A stretch of DNA of 64,000 bases from Rhizobium sp. CG5 (GCF_023701945.1 NZ_JABAEF010000008.1:62001-126000); one strand, 5' to 3'; shown: positions 1-10,172, counted from the first letter of the stretch. A program made the numbers and translations. The notes: generated by a model from the letters alone, not told the origin.

Positions 1-1
1 T

Positions 2-2698
2 GTCGACCAGATCGACGGGTTGTCGCCGGCCATTTCGATCGAACAGAAGACCACGTCGCGCAATCCGCGCTCGACGGTCGGCACGGTCACCGAAATCTAC
101 GACTATATGCGCCTGCTGTTTGCCCGCGTCGGCATTCCCTATTCGCCGGCCACCGGCCTGCCGATCGAGAGCCAGACCGTCAGCCAGATGGTCGACCGGA
201 TACTGGCCTATGAGGAAGGCACGCGGCTGTTCATCCTGGCGCCGATGATCCGCGGCCGCAAGGGCGAATACAAGAAGGAATTCGCCGAGCTGATGAAGAA
301 GGGCTTCCAGCGCGTCAAGGTCGACGGGCAGTTCTACGAGATTGCCGACGTGCCGGCGCTCGACAAGAAATACAAGCACGATATCGACGTGGTGGTCGAC
401 CGCGTCGTGGTGCGCTCGGATATCGCCTCGCGGCTGGCCGACAGCCTGGAGACCTGCCTCAGGCTCGCCGACGGGTTGGCGATCGCCGAATTTGCCGACA
501 AGCCGCTGCCGGCATCGGACACCTCGGCCGGCGGCTCGGCCAACAAGTCGCTGAACGACACCCATGAGCGGGTGATGTTTTCGGAAAAATTCGCCTGCCC
601 CGTTTCCGGCTTCACCATTCCGGAAATCGAGCCGCGGCTATTTTCCTTCAACAATCCGTTCGGCGCCTGCCCGTCCTGCGATGGGCTCGGCAGCCAGCAG
701 AAGATCGACGAGGCGCTGATCGTTCCCGAAGCGGAGCGGCGCATGAATGACGGGGCGATTGCGCCCTGGGCGAAATCCTCGTCGCCCTACTATAACCAGA
801 CGCTGGAAGCGCTGGGCAAGGCCTTCGGCTTCAAGATGTCGAACCGCTGGTCGGACCTGTCGGAAGCCGCGCAGCATGCTATCCTGCATGGCACGGAAGA
901 CAAGATCGACTTCCACTATGCCGATGGGGCGCGCTCCTACACGACCACCAAGACATTCGAGGGCATCGTTCCCAATCTGGAGCGGCGCTGGAAGGAGACC
1001 GACAGCGCCTGGGCCCGCGAGGAGATCGAACGCTTCATGTCGGCCGCCCCCTGCCCGGCCTGCAAAGGCTATCGGCTGAAGCCGGAGGCGCTGGCGGTCA
1101 AGATCAACGGCTTGCATATCGGCCAGGTCACCGAAATGGCGATCCGCAATGCCGGCACTTGGTTCGAGACTTTGCCGGCAACGCTGACCGACAAGCAGAA
1201 CGAGATCGCCGTGCGTATCCTCAAGGAAATCCGCGAGCGGCTGCGCTTCCTCAACGATGTCGGGCTCGACTATCTCTCGATGTCGCGCAATTCCGGCACC
1301 CTGTCGGGCGGCGAAAGCCAGCGCATTCGGCTGGCGTCGCAGATCGGCTCGGGCCTGACCGGCGTTCTCTACGTGCTCGACGAGCCGTCGATCGGCCTGC
1401 ACCAGCGCGACAATGCGCGACTGCTGGAAACGCTGAAGCACCTGCGCGATATCGGCAATACGGTGATCGTCGTCGAGCATGACGAAGACGCCATCATGAC
1501 CGCCGATTACGTGGTCGATATCGGCCCGGCCGCCGGCATCCATGGCGGCCATGTGGTGGCCGAGGGCACGCCGGCCGAGATCATGGCCAACCCGAAATCC
1601 CTGACCGGCAAATATCTCTCCGGCGAGCTGGGGGTCAGCGTGCCGGCAACCCGGCGCAAGCCGAAGAAGGGCCAGCAGATCAAGGTGGTCGGCGCGCGTG
1701 GCAACAATCTCAAAAATGTCACGGCGGCGATACCGCTCGGCGTCTTCACGGCGGTGACCGGGGTTTCCGGCGGCGGCAAGTCGACCTTCCTGATCGAGAC
1801 GCTCTACAAGGCGGCGGCGCGGCGCGTCATGGGGGCGCGGGAAAACCCGGCCGAGCATGACCGCATCGACGGCTTCGAATTCATCGACAAGGTGATCGAT
1901 ATCGACCAGTCGCCGATCGGCCGCACGCCGCGTTCCAACCCGGCCACCTATACCGGCGCCTTCACGCCGATCCGCGACTGGTATGCCGGCCTGCCCGAGG
2001 CAAAAACCCGCGGCTACCAGCCGGGGCGCTTCTCCTTCAACGTCAAGGGCGGCCGTTGCGAGGCCTGCCAGGGCGACGGCGTCATCAAGATCGAGATGCA
2101 CTTCCTGCCCGATGTCTATGTCACCTGTGACGTCTGCCACGGCAAGCGCTACAATCGCGAGACGCTGGATGTGACCTTCAAGGGCAAGTCGATCGCCGAC
2201 GTGCTGGATATGACGGTCGAGGAAGGGGTCGAGTTCTTCTCGGCCGTGCCGGCGGTGCGCGACAAGCTGCAGGGGCTGTTCGACGTGGGTCTCGGCTATA
2301 TCAAGGTCGGCCAGCAGGCCAATACGCTGTCGGGCGGCGAGGCGCAACGCGTCAAGCTCGCCAAGGAACTGTCAAAACGCTCGACCGGCCGCACGCTCTA
2401 CATCCTCGACGAGCCGACCACCGGGCTGCATTTCCATGATGTCGCCAAGCTTCTGGAAATGCTGCAGGAACTGGTCAACCAGGGCAATTCCGTCGTGGTC
2501 ATCGAGCATAATCTCGAGGTGATCAAAACAGCCGACTATATCCTCGACTTCGGCCCCGAAGGCGGCGACGGCGGCGGTCAAATCGTGGCCATGGGCACGC
2601 CCGAGCAGATCGTCAAGGAGGAGCGCTCCTATACCGGTCAGTTCCTCAAAGGCCTGCTGGAGCGACGGCCGATGAAGAAGGTGGAAGCGGCGGAGTGA
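2..2698 (+). CDS. uvrA: UvrABC excinuclease subunit A (5' end outside window)
   Basis: UvrA is the damage-recognition ATPase of nucleotide excision repair; it dimerises and loads UvrB on damaged DNA. The frame is open from base 2 and enters with the UvrA sequence [19 protein letters not shown], so the gene starts left of the window; 898 residues are present. Visible are two ABC signatures (LSGGESQR near 1301, LSGGEAQR near 2329), the second Walker A (GVSGGGKST near 1760, with Gly where many UvrAs have Ser), two Walker B motifs ending LDEP, and CxxC zinc-binding pairs (CPSC; CEAC/CDVC). The first Walker A lies in the missing part. It converges on the toxin gene with only 7 bp between stop codons and no visible terminator. 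Confidence 0.97.
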   Translation, partial: VDQIDGLSPAISIEQKTTSRNPRSTVGTVTEIYDYMRLLFARVGIPYSPATGLPIESQTVSQMVDRILAYEEGTRLFILAPMIRGRKGEYKKEFAELMKKGFQRVKVDGQFYEIADVPALDKKYKHDIDVVVDRVVVRSDIASRLADSLETCLRLADGLAIAEFADKPLPASDTSAGGSANKSLNDTHERVMFSEKFACPVSGFTIPEIEPRLFSFNNPFGACPSCDGLGSQQKIDEALIVPEAERRMNDGAIAPWAKSSSPYYNQTLEALGKAFGFKMSNRWSDLSEAAQHAILHGTEDKIDFHYADGARSYTTTKTFEGIVPNLERRWKETDSAWAREEIERFMSAAPCPACKGYRLKPEALAVKINGLHIGQVTEMAIRNAGTWFETLPATLTDKQNEIAVRILKEIRERLRFLNDVGLDYLSMSRNSGTLSGGESQRIRLASQIGSGLTGVLYVLDEPSIGLHQRDNARLLETLKHLRDIGNTVIVVEHDEDAIMTADYVVDIGPAAGIHGGHVVAEGTPAEIMANPKSLTGKYLSGELGVSVPATRRKPKKGQQIKVVGARGNNLKNVTAAIPLGVFTAVTGVSGGGKSTFLIETLYKAAARRVMGARENPAEHDRIDGFEFIDKVIDIDQSPIGRTPRSNPATYTGAFTPIRDWYAGLPEAKTRGYQPGRFSFNVKGGRCEACQGDGVIKIEMHFLPDVYVTCDVCHGKRYNRETLDVTFKGKSIADVLDMTVEEGVEFFSAVPAVRDKLQGLFDVGLGYIKVGQQANTLSGGEAQRVKLAKELSKRSTGRTLYILDEPTTGLHFHDVAKLLEMLQELVNQGNSVVVIEHNLEVIKTADYILDFGPEGGDGGGQIVAMGTPEQIVKEERSYTGQFLKGLLERRPMKKVEAAE

Positions 2699-2705
2699 TC
2701 CGTCG

Positions 2706-3092
2706 CTACCCGAGCCTGTCGATGTCAAAGCCGTCGAAGGCCCCGTCGGCGCTGATCAGGACCAGCGCGTCGAGGCTGGCCTGGGCGGCCAGCAGCCGGT
2801 CGAACGGGTCCTTGTGATCGCCGGGCAATCGGCCGGCCAGGAGGGCATGGGAGGGCGTGACGTCAAGGGTTAGAAAATTGGCTTCGCGGAGAACCGTATC
2901 GAAATTTTCGACAATCTCTCTGGCGAATTCCAGTTTTCCAAGGCGGAGCTTGTTGGCAATTTCAAAGGCCGTGACGGAACTGATATAGCGGGCAGCATTT
3001 CCGTCATCGATGGCGGCCTTGGCCTTGGAACTCAGAGTTGGGTCTGCCAACACCCACCAAAGAAAGGCATGGGTGTCGATCAGGAAACTCAT
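2706..3092 (-). CDS. PIN-domain toxin of a type II toxin-antitoxin pair
   Basis: This 128-aa protein is a PIN-domain ribonuclease of the VapC type; known family members cut RNA and slow growth when free of antitoxin. It opens with MSFLIDTHAFLWW, where Asp6 is the first conserved metal ligand, followed by a conserved Glu in TAFEIANKL, and has the late acidic motif LISADGAF near the C-terminus. The length is normal for the family. Its ATG overlaps the antitoxin TGA (ATGA), so the two are probably translationally coupled, with the antitoxin made first. RNA target and activity cannot be read from sequence. Confidence 0.9.
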   Translation of the reverse strand: MSFLIDTHAFLWWVLADPTLSSKAKAAIDDGNAARYISSVTAFEIANKLRLGKLEFAREIVENFDTVLREANFLTLDVTPSHALLAGRLPGDHKDPFDRLLAAQASLDALVLISADGAFDGFDIDRLG

Positions 3093-3361
3093 TCGCCGTT
3101 GTCACCGGGAAAGGAGTATTTGCCTTCCCAGGCGTCAAGCTCATCCTGGGACATCGGCTGGAGGAACAGATCCGACGGAATCTTGTCGCGCAGGTGCGCC
3201 AAGCGGCCATAACCGCGAACGGGGTGTTTCGGCGATTGGATCGCCACCAGTTTCGCCACCGGCTCAGCGCCGCGCGCAATCACGATTTCCTCGCCCGCTT
3301 CGACGCGGGCGACGAGTTTGGACAGTTCGGTCTCGGCCTGGTGAAGGGTGACGATTGTCAT
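3089..3361 (-). CDS. Phd/YefM-family antitoxin
   Basis: A 90-aa antitoxin gene directly upstream of the PIN toxin. MTIVTLHQAETELSKLVARV followed by GEEIVIARGAEPVAKLVAI is the classic Phd/YefM N-terminal DNA-binding fold; the C-terminus (DELDAWEGKYSFPGDNGE) should wrap and inhibit the toxin. I chose the ATG at 3361 because a GGAG Shine-Dalgarno sits six bases upstream and the fold begins there; an in-frame ATG at 3373 and longer extensions are possible but unlikely. Antitoxins of this family usually repress their own promoter, which would lie in the 64 bp shared with the divergent DUF72 gene. Confidence 0.88.
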   Translation of the reverse strand: MTIVTLHQAETELSKLVARVEAGEEIVIARGAEPVAKLVAIQSPKHPVRGYGRLAHLRDKIPSDLFLQPMSQDELDAWEGKYSFPGDNGE

Positions 3362-3425
3362 TGTCCGCTCCATAACGTCTTTTACATTAGCCAATCGCAC
3401 AAGGCATTTCAACGGGAGGCATTTC

Positions 3426-4226
3426 ATGACCACAGGCACAATCCGCACCGGCATCGGCGGCTGGACCTTCGAGCCCTGGGAAGGCACGTTTTATCCTGAC
3501 AAACTCACGAAGAAGAAACAGCTGGAATTTGCCAGCCGGGAACTGACGGCGATCGAGGTGAATGGCACCTATTATTCCAGCCAGAAGCCGGCGACATTTG
3601 CCAAATGGGCCTCAGAGGTGCCGGAGAATTTCGTCTTTTCGCTGAAGGCCAGCCGCTATGTGACGAACCGCAAGGTTCTGGCCGAGGCCGGCGACAGTAT
3701 GGCAAAGTTTCTCGGCCAGGGCTTGAGCGAACTGGGTCCGCATCTCGGCCCGATCCTCTGGCAGTTCATGGGCACAAAAAAGTTCGAGCCGGAGGATTTC
3801 GAGGCCTTTCTGGCCATGCTGCCGAAAAGCCAGGATGGCATTCCGCTCCGCCATGTGGTCGAGCCGCGGCATGAATCGTTCTGCGTGCCCGAGTTCATCG
3901 ACATGCTGGCGAAATATAATGTGGCGGCGGTGTGTGCCGACCATCACGACTATCCGATGTTTGCCGATGTGACGGCGGATTTCGTCTATTCCCGCCTGCA
4001 GAAGGGCAGCGATGATGTCGAGAGCTGCTATCCGCCCGCCGAGATCGACGCCTGGGCAAAACGGTTCAAGACCTATGCCGCGGGCGGTGTGCCCGACGAC
4101 CTGACGCTGATCGCCCCTGCCCGCAAGGCCGACAAGAAGCCGCGCGATGTCTTCGCCTTCTTCATCAGCGGCGGCAAGGTCAATGCGCCGAACGGCGCGC
4201 GGCTGCTGCAGACCTCTGTCGGGTAG
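3426..4226 (+). CDS. DUF72 (YecE-like) family protein
   Basis: A 266-aa DUF72 protein with a predicted TIM-barrel fold of unknown biochemical function. The family hallmark is at the start, IRTGIGGWTFEPWEGTFYP, followed by AIEVNGTYYS (family pattern EiNsTFY), FVFSLKASRYVTN and HVVEPRHESF. The ATG at 3426 is preceded by CGGGAGG at good spacing; the open frame further upstream (from 3348) overlaps the divergent antitoxin start and is rejected. It ends 19 bp before the 3' end of the convergent hydrate-repair gene. Confidence 0.9.
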   Translation: MTTGTIRTGIGGWTFEPWEGTFYPDKLTKKKQLEFASRELTAIEVNGTYYSSQKPATFAKWASEVPENFVFSLKASRYVTNRKVLAEAGDSMAKFLGQGLSELGPHLGPILWQFMGTKKFEPEDFEAFLAMLPKSQDGIPLRHVVEPRHESFCVPEFIDMLAKYNVAAVCADHHDYPMFADVTADFVYSRLQKGSDDVESCYPPAEIDAWAKRFKTYAAGGVPDDLTLIAPARKADKKPRDVFAFFISGGKVNAPNGARLLQTSVG

Positions 4227-4245
4227 CTGTCACGGCCGTTGCGGG

Positions 4246-5748
4246 CTATGTCCGACCCGGCAGATGCACCAGAGCCGAAAACGGCTTGACGACGGCGGCC
4301 AGATCCTCGGCGGTCAGGCCCTCGCCGGCCCGCTGACCGGCCTCGCCATGCAGCCAGACGCCGGCTGCGGCCGCTTCGAAGGCCGGCACGCCCTGGGCCA
4401 GCAATCCGCCGATCATGCCGGCCAGCACGTCGCCGGAGCCGGCGGTGGCAAGCCATGGCGGGGCATTGTCGTTGATCAGGGCACGGCCGTCAGGGGCGGC
4501 GATCACCGTATCGGCACCCTTGTAGACCACGACCGCATGGGCGCGGGCCGCGGCGGCCAGGGCTCTGTCGACCTTGCCGAGAGAGGCGTCAGCGGCCAGA
4601 TCGGCAAACAGCCGGGCAAACTCGCCCTCGTGCGGCGTCAGCACCAGACGGGCGTCGCCGCCGGCAAAGGCGGCAAACAACGATTGCGGATCCTCCTTGA
4701 AGGCCGTGAGGCCGTCGGCATCGAGAACCAGCAGGCGATCCTTCAGGGCCAGGGCAAAATCGCGCGCGTGCGCGCCCACGCCGAAACCGGGACCCAGCAC
4801 AAAGGCGCCGCGGCGACCATCCTGCAGATAGGCCTGGAGCGCGGAGAGATCATCGACCGGCTTGACCATCACTGCGGTGGTCTGGGCGGCATTGGCCGCC
4901 ATCGCCTCCTGCGGCGAGGCGAGCGTCACCAGGCCTGCGCCGACCCGCAAGCCTGACATCGCCGACAGCCGTGCAGCACCGGTGGCGGCGGATCCGCCGG
5001 AAAACACGGTCAGATGACCGCGGCGGTATTTGTGGCTGTCAGAGGTGGCTTGCGGGATTGACCGTCCCCAGATGCTCGGATGGTTGACCGACATGGCGCC
5101 GGCATGGGCCGCCACGAGGCGGGCGGGAATGCCGATGTCATAGACCTCGACCGTACCGCACAGGTCGCGGCCGGGCAGCAGCAGATGGCCCGGCTTGCGG
5201 CTCATGAAGGTCACGGTGTGGGTGGCGCGGACGGCAGCACAGCGGACCAGGCCGGTGCGGCCGTCCAGACCGGACGGCAGGTCGACGGCGATGACCGGCA
5301 GGCCGGCCGCGGCAATACGCTCGACAAGATCCGCCATGGCGGCCGGCACGTCACGGGCAAGGCCAGCGCCGAAGACTGCGTCGATCACCACGTCACCGGC
5401 AAGCGGCTGATAGGCCTCGAGCGGATGGCCGATGACGCCGCAGCGCCGGTAGGCCTTCTGCGCATCTCCCGTCAGGCGGGCGGGATCGCCAAGGTGGTGG
5501 ATGGCGACAGTGGCGCCGCAGGCGGCCAGCGCCCTGGCTGCCACATAACCATCGCCGCCATTGTTGCCCGGCCCGCAGAGAACCACAAAACGCACAGCGC
5601 CGGGATAAAGCCGCAAGGCGGTCGCCGCCACCACCTCGCCGGCCTTGACCATCAATCCGAACGAATCGATGCCGGAGGCGGCCGCGGCGGCATCCACGGC
5701 GGCCATGGCATCGGGGGTCAGCAAGAGAGTACGAAGCTCTGGTTTCAT
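4246..5748 (-). CDS. nnr: Bifunctional NAD(P)H-hydrate epimerase / ADP-dependent NAD(P)HX dehydratase
   Basis: This metabolite-repair enzyme restores NADH and NADPH damaged by hydration. The N-terminal half is the YjeF_N epimerase (VVLCGPGNNGGDGYVAARAL, a nucleotide-binding glycine loop). The C-terminal half is the ribokinase-like ADP-dependent dehydratase (HLTVFSGGSAATGAARL, LTPHEGEFARLF and the catalytic GSGDVLAGMIGGLLAQG). At 500 aa it is full length for the fused form. The ATG at 5748 starts at the family N-terminus MKPELRTLLLT; an upstream in-frame start at 5796 lacks support. It diverges from glnB, and this neighbour order is common in rhizobia. Confidence 0.95.
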   Translation of the reverse strand: MKPELRTLLLTPDAMAAVDAAAAASGIDSFGLMVKAGEVVAATALRLYPGAVRFVVLCGPGNNGGDGYVAARALAACGATVAIHHLGDPARLTGDAQKAYRRCGVIGHPLEAYQPLAGDVVIDAVFGAGLARDVPAAMADLVERIAAAGLPVIAVDLPSGLDGRTGLVRCAAVRATHTVTFMSRKPGHLLLPGRDLCGTVEVYDIGIPARLVAAHAGAMSVNHPSIWGRSIPQATSDSHKYRRGHLTVFSGGSAATGAARLSAMSGLRVGAGLVTLASPQEAMAANAAQTTAVMVKPVDDLSALQAYLQDGRRGAFVLGPGFGVGAHARDFALALKDRLLVLDADGLTAFKEDPQSLFAAFAGGDARLVLTPHEGEFARLFADLAADASLGKVDRALAAAARAHAVVVYKGADTVIAAPDGRALINDNAPPWLATAGSGDVLAGMIGGLLAQGVPAFEAAAAGVWLHGEAGQRAGEGLTAEDLAAVVKPFSALVHLPGRT

Positions 5749-5817
5749 GCCGGTACTAGACGCAAAAACGAGACGGAAGACAACGGCTGATATCACGTCA
5801 TATCAGGGCATATTTTA

Positions 5818-5901
5818 TGCACCTGCCTATATTTAATACAGCAAATCTCGACATCTCGGCAGGCGGCCCGAAGGAATTGTGAACGGATGGACAGATGCAC
5901 C
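5818..5901 (+). promoter_or_regulatory. Two NtrC-like half-sites upstream of glnB
   Basis: The hexamer TGCACC, one arm of the NtrC consensus, occurs at 5818-5823 and 5896-5901. These lie roughly 220 and 140 bp before the start expected from the sigma-54 promoter, a usual enhancer distance. Neither has a good second arm (GGTGCA), so binding is an inference from position and promoter type. Confidence 0.35.
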
Positions 5902-5988
5902 TCGGCTTCACAAAAATTAGGCAAATGGCTCTAGCCTTTTGCATGGGTTTCAGCGAGATTGCGTTGGGACGCGGAGTTTTTTGCATAA

Positions 5989-6429
<441 letters not shown>

Positions 6430-6432
6430 CTG

Positions 6433-6459
6433 ACCCTGGTTCCGCGATCGGAACCGGGT
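6433..6459 (+). promoter_or_regulatory. Intercistronic hairpin between glnB and glnA
   Basis: ACCC-T-GGTTCC, loop GCGATC, GGAACCGGGT forms a ten-pair stem with one bulged T. No T-tract follows, so it does not look like a full terminator; it may be an RNA-processing or stability element that sets glnB:glnA ratios. That role is inference. Confidence 0.5.
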
Positions 6460-6493
6460 CCCACATCGTCATCTCACTCAAGGAATACGTTAA

Positions 6494-7903
6494 ATGACGA
6501 CCGCAAATGATATTCTCAAGCAGATCAAGGACAACGACGTCAAGTTCGTCGACCTGCGCTTCACGGACCCGAAGGGCAAGCTGCAGCACGTCACGATGGA
6601 CATTTCCTGTGTCGACGAAGACATGTTCGCTGATGGCGTGATGTTCGACGGCTCCTCGATTGCTGGCTGGAAGGCGATCAACGAATCCGACATGGTTCTG
6701 ATGCCGGATGCCGATACGGTTCACATGGACCCGTTCTTCGCCCAGTCGACCATGGTCATCCTGTGCGACATTCTCGACCCGATCTCCGGCGAAAGCTACA
6801 ACCGCGATCCGCGCGGCACCGCCAAGAAGGCCGAAGCCTATCTGAAGGCATCGGGCATCGGCGACACCATCTTCGTCGGCCCGGAGCCGGAATTCTTCGT
6901 CTTCGACGACGTGAAGTACAAGGCCGACCCCTACAATACAGGCTTCAAGCTCGATTCCAGCGAATTGCCGTCGAATGACGACATGGATTACGAGACCGGC
7001 AACCTCGGCCACCGTCCGCGCGTCAAGGGCGGCTATTTCCCGGTCCCGCCGATCGACAGCTGCCAGGACATGCGCTCGGAAATGCTGACGGTTCTGTCCG
7101 AAATGGGCGTCTCGGTCGAAAAGCAGCACCACGAAGTGGCCGCTGCCCAGCACGAGCTCGGCGTCAAGTTCGACACGTTGGTGCGCAATGCCGACAAGAT
7201 GCAGATCTACAAGTATGTCGTGCATCAGGTCGCCAATGCCTATGGCAAGACGGCCACCTTCATGCCCAAGCCGATCTTCGGCGACAATGGCTCCGGCATG
7301 CACGTGCACCAGTCGATCTGGAAAGACGGCAAGCCGACCTTTGCCGGCGACGAATATGCCGGCCTGTCGGAAAGCTGCCTCTACTATATCGGCGGCATCA
7401 TCAAGCATGCCAAGGCGATCAACGCCTTCACCAACCCGACGACGAACTCCTACAAGCGTCTCGTTCCGGGTTATGAAGCACCGGTCCTGCTGGCCTATTC
7501 CGCCCGCAACCGTTCGGCGTCGTGCCGCATTCCGTTCGGCTCCAATCCGAAGGCCAAGCGCGTCGAAGTGCGCTTCCCCGATCCGACCCAGAACCCGTAT
7601 CTCGGCTTTGCCGCCATGCTGATGGCAGGCCTTGACGGCATAAAGAACAAGATCCATCCCGGCAAGCCGATGGACAAGGATCTCTATGATCTGCCGCCGA
7701 AGGAGCTGAAGAAGATCCCGACCGTCTGCGGCTCGTTGCGCGAAGCGCTGGAAAGCCTCGACAAGGATCGCAAGTTCCTGACCGCCGGCGGCGTGTTCGA
7801 CGACGACCAGATCGATTCGTTCATCGAGCTGAAGATGCAGGAAGTCATGCGCTACGACATGACCCCGCATCCGGTCGAATTCGACATGTACTACTCGGCC
7901 TGA
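6494..7903 (+). CDS. glnA: Type I glutamine synthetase
   Basis: Makes glutamine from glutamate, ammonia and ATP; the cytosolic dodecamer is the main ammonium-assimilating enzyme. At 469 aa it is the standard GSI-beta length. Visible are the N-terminal [20 protein letters not shown], the active-site region [15 protein letters not shown], the ATP-binding loop [16 protein letters not shown], and the adenylylation segment [15 protein letters not shown] with the modified residue at Tyr398. Tyr398 implies control by GlnE, itself answering to the PII protein encoded just upstream. Initiation at 6494 gives the conserved [11 protein letters not shown] start. A strong terminator follows. Confidence 0.98.
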   Translation: MTTANDILKQIKDNDVKFVDLRFTDPKGKLQHVTMDISCVDEDMFADGVMFDGSSIAGWKAINESDMVLMPDADTVHMDPFFAQSTMVILCDILDPISGESYNRDPRGTAKKAEAYLKASGIGDTIFVGPEPEFFVFDDVKYKADPYNTGFKLDSSELPSNDDMDYETGNLGHRPRVKGGYFPVPPIDSCQDMRSEMLTVLSEMGVSVEKQHHEVAAAQHELGVKFDTLVRNADKMQIYKYVVHQVANAYGKTATFMPKPIFGDNGSGMHVHQSIWKDGKPTFAGDEYAGLSESCLYYIGGIIKHAKAINAFTNPTTNSYKRLVPGYEAPVLLAYSARNRSASCRIPFGSNPKAKRVEVRFPDPTQNPYLGFAAMLMAGLDGIKNKIHPGKPMDKDLYDLPPKELKKIPTVCGSLREALESLDKDRKFLTAGGVFDDDQIDSFIELKMQEVMRYDMTPHPVEFDMYYSA

Positions 7904-7947
7904 TCGGCCCAATTCGGGGCTTTCAAACGCCTCTGAAACCACAAAAA

Positions 7948-7986
7948 AACCGGCAGGCGCTTGAGGCTCCTGCCGGTTCTTTTTTG
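7948..7986 (+). terminator. Rho-independent terminator after glnA
   Basis: Perfect ten-base stem AACCGGCAGG (7948-7957) with CCTGCCGGTT (7969-7978), eleven-base loop, then TCTTTTTTG. It closes the glnB-glnA unit before the convergent TAXI gene. Confidence 0.92.
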
Positions 7987-8040
7987 CCTGAATTCTGAAA
8001 CTTGATATCGGTTTATCGCCGTCTTTTTATGGCTTTATCG

Positions 8041-9081
8041 CTACTTCTTCAGGCGCTGCTTGAGCAGGTTGAGATATTCCTCGTTGGCATCGGTGGACGC
8101 CCGCGGTGCGGCGGGAGCCGTGCAGGTCGGCTTGTAGTCGACGGCAAGGCCAACCTTCACACAGCTGCCGACCTGCCAGCCGGGCGGCAGCGCGGTCAGA
8201 TCGACGGCTTTCCATTTCGGATGGCCGGTTTCTTCCAGTTCGGTCAGGCCGTTGAGAATGAGGCTTGAAAAATCGGAGACCGTCTTGCAGCTGTCGCGGT
8301 GATAGGCGTTCCGCTTCGGATCATAGTCGAAGGTCATCAGCACGGCCTTGACGGCGACCAGGTCGACCGGCTGGTCCATGAAGGAATAGGTGCCGGCCGG
8401 AATAGTGGCGGCATTGTAGGTGGCCAGCAGCGGTGCGTCGGTGATCGGCAGCAGGTGAAATTTCTGCTTGTCGATGTCGGCATTGGCAAACAGCGCCGCG
8501 GGTGCGCCGGCGACATAGAAGAAGGCGTCGATCTCGCCGGCCAGCAGCTTCGACAGGGCCTGGTCGGGATTGTCCGGCAGCCGGTCCACTGAGCCTACCT
8601 GCAGGATGTCGAGCATCAGCGAGGCGGTCAGGAAGGTGCCGCTGTCCTTCTTGCCGACGGCGACCTTCTTGCCCTGCAGATCCTTCAGGGACCCGATGTC
8701 CTTGCGGGCCAGCACATGAACCTCTTCATTGTAGAGCGGGAACATGATGCGCACGCCGCGCACCGCCTGCTGCACCTCCGGATCATTGGCCTCATAGGTC
8801 TTCAGATATTCCAGCACATCGCTCTGCACGATGCCGAACTGGGTGTTGCGGCGATTGCGCACGCCGACGAAGTTTTCGAGCGACCCGGCGCTTTCAACGA
8901 CATTCAGCGTCTGGCCGCAGGCTTTGCCGAGATTGGCGATGTCGCGTCCGAAGCGAATATAGGTGCCGCTTGGACCGCCGGTCATGATATTGCGCTCGAA
9001 ATCCGCAGCGGTCGCGGCAAGGGGCATGAGCCCCACGGCGATGACGGTGAGCAGCAGCCGTCTGGCCATTGTCGTGATCAT
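8041..9081 (-). CDS. TAXI-family (TRAP-type) periplasmic solute-binding protein
   Basis: A 346-aa secreted binding protein of the TAXI class, which captures carboxylates or similar solutes for TRAP transporters. It starts MITTMARRLLLTVIAVGLMP with a signal peptide cut after ATAA. The mature part has the family sequence NIMTGGPSGTYIRFGRDIA, QTLNVVESAGSLENF, GIVQSDVLEYL and KVAVGKKDSGTFLTA. ATG at 9081 follows GGGAGAGGTG at good spacing; the longer frame to 9195 runs into the upstream gene. It lies 23 bp after the coiled-coil gene, so they are probably cotranscribed. No TRAP permease (dctQM or fused) is in the window, so the partner is elsewhere or it has a sensing role. Confidence 0.85.
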   Translation of the reverse strand: MITTMARRLLLTVIAVGLMPLAATAADFERNIMTGGPSGTYIRFGRDIANLGKACGQTLNVVESAGSLENFVGVRNRRNTQFGIVQSDVLEYLKTYEANDPEVQQAVRGVRIMFPLYNEEVHVLARKDIGSLKDLQGKKVAVGKKDSGTFLTASLMLDILQVGSVDRLPDNPDQALSKLLAGEIDAFFYVAGAPAALFANADIDKQKFHLLPITDAPLLATYNAATIPAGTYSFMDQPVDLVAVKAVLMTFDYDPKRNAYHRDSCKTVSDFSSLILNGLTELEETGHPKWKAVDLTALPPGWQVGSCVKVGLAVDYKPTCTAPAAPRASTDANEEYLNLLKQRLKK

Positions 9082-9104
9082 GTGGTCACCTCTCCCAATC
9101 GTTG

Positions 9105-10172
9105 CTAGCACTTGCTCTTCAGGTCGCGCATCAGGTTGCGCAGCGTGATGACCGGTACCCGGTCGAACACGGCCTCCAGGCCTGTCGTGACGCATTGACC
9201 GGAGACCAGGGCCGCCTTCAGCCGGTCATAATCGGGCTTGGACAGGCGGTCGAGACCGGGCGTCTTCTCCATGGCCTCGATGACCCGCCGTTCCGGACGG
9301 CGCTTTGGATCGCCCGCAACCGGCGGCGGTTCGCGGCCAGGCTCGACCTCAACCGGCGGTGGTTCGCGGCCAGGCTCGACCTCAACCGGTGGAGGCTCGC
9401 GGCCAGGCTCGACCTCAATCGGTGGCGGCTCGCGGCCAGGCTCGCCCGAGGCGTCGCGCGCTGCGGCGAGCTGCCGCTCGAGCGAGGTAATCCTTTTTTC
9501 ATTAGCGGTCAGTTGATTCTGCAGCTTGTCATTGGCACTTGTCAGCGTGTCACGCTGGCGAATGGCGCGCTCCGCCTGCTGGCGGCTTTCGGCCAGCGCC
9601 TGCTCGAGCGCGGCCTGCCGATCCGAGCCGTCGGATTGCTGGAGCCGGGTGGCGAGCTCGGCGACCCTCTGCTCCAGCACCACCGTGCGGGTTTCCGCAG
9701 CCGTCAGGGCCTTTTCCCGGGCGGCAATCGTGGCCTGCAGATCGCGGCGCTCGGTGGCAAGCGCCGCCAGGCGCTTCTGATGGGCGTCGGCTTCCTTCTG
9801 CTGGGCCGCGCTTGCGGCCGACAGGCTCTCGCTCAGCCGATCGAGTTCGCGGGTGCGTTCCGCCAGGCGGTCCTGCAGGTCGGCGACGGTGCTATTGCCG
9901 TTCGAGGCGCTGGCGCTCAGAGCAGCCAGATCGGCCTTGGCCTGGTCCAGCTGCTTCTGCAGCTCGGCCTTCTCCGTGCTTGCCTGCTGCAGGGCTTCGG
10001 TCTTGTCCTGGCCGCTCAGCCGCAGGGCGCCGTAACCGCCGCCGGCCCCCACGACGAGGCTGGCAAGGACGGCAACGACAAGGCCCATGGACGATCGGCC
10101 GCCGCCGGTATTTGACGGTTGTTGATCCCTGCCCCAGCCAGTGTTGCTCACGGTCGCTCCTGCCATCGCCAT
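9105..10172 (-). CDS. Membrane-anchored coiled-coil protein with 11-residue Pro/Glu repeats
   Basis: I do not recognise a named family. The 355-aa protein has a cytoplasmic N-terminus, one membrane segment near residues 28-50 (MGLVVAVLASLVVGAGGGYG), then a long heptad-like Gln/Ala/Leu/Glu coiled coil (about 55-240), four near-identical copies of EPGREPPPVEV (about 245-290), and a C-terminal module with two Cys (SGQCVTTGLEAVF...DLKSKC). The DNA repeat unit is 33 bp (9322-9446). ATG at 10172 has GGGGA eight bases upstream. It precedes the TAXI gene in an apparent two-gene operon; a periplasmic scaffold or spacer function is inference only. Confidence 0.8.
   Translation of the reverse strand: MAMAGATVSNTGWGRDQQPSNTGGGRSSMGLVVAVLASLVVGAGGGYGALRLSGQDKTEALQQASTEKAELQKQLDQAKADLAALSASASNGNSTVADLQDRLAERTRELDRLSESLSAASAAQQKEADAHQKRLAALATERRDLQATIAAREKALTAAETRTVVLEQRVAELATRLQQSDGSDRQAALEQALAESRQQAERAIRQRDTLTSANDKLQNQLTANEKRITSLERQLAAARDASGEPGREPPPIEVEPGREPPPVEVEPGREPPPVEVEPGREPPPVAGDPKRRPERRVIEAMEKTPGLDRLSKPDYDRLKAALVSGQCVTTGLEAVFDRVPVITLRNLMRDLKSKC
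9322..9446. repeat. 33-bp in-frame tandem repeat, about 3.8 copies
   Basis: Units start at 9322, 9355, 9388 and 9421 and differ at only a few bases. They encode the Pro/Glu/Arg repeats of the coiled-coil protein. The high identity points to recent slippage expansion, so copy number may vary between strains. Confidence 0.9.

Noticed and set aside
638..2347. 569-codon frame opposite uvrA
   Set aside because: Antisense shadow; uvrA motifs on the plus strand cover the same bases.
9322..9446. Possible CRISPR-like direct repeats
   Set aside because: The 33-bp units abut without spacers and encode an in-frame peptide repeat. No cas genes are in the window.
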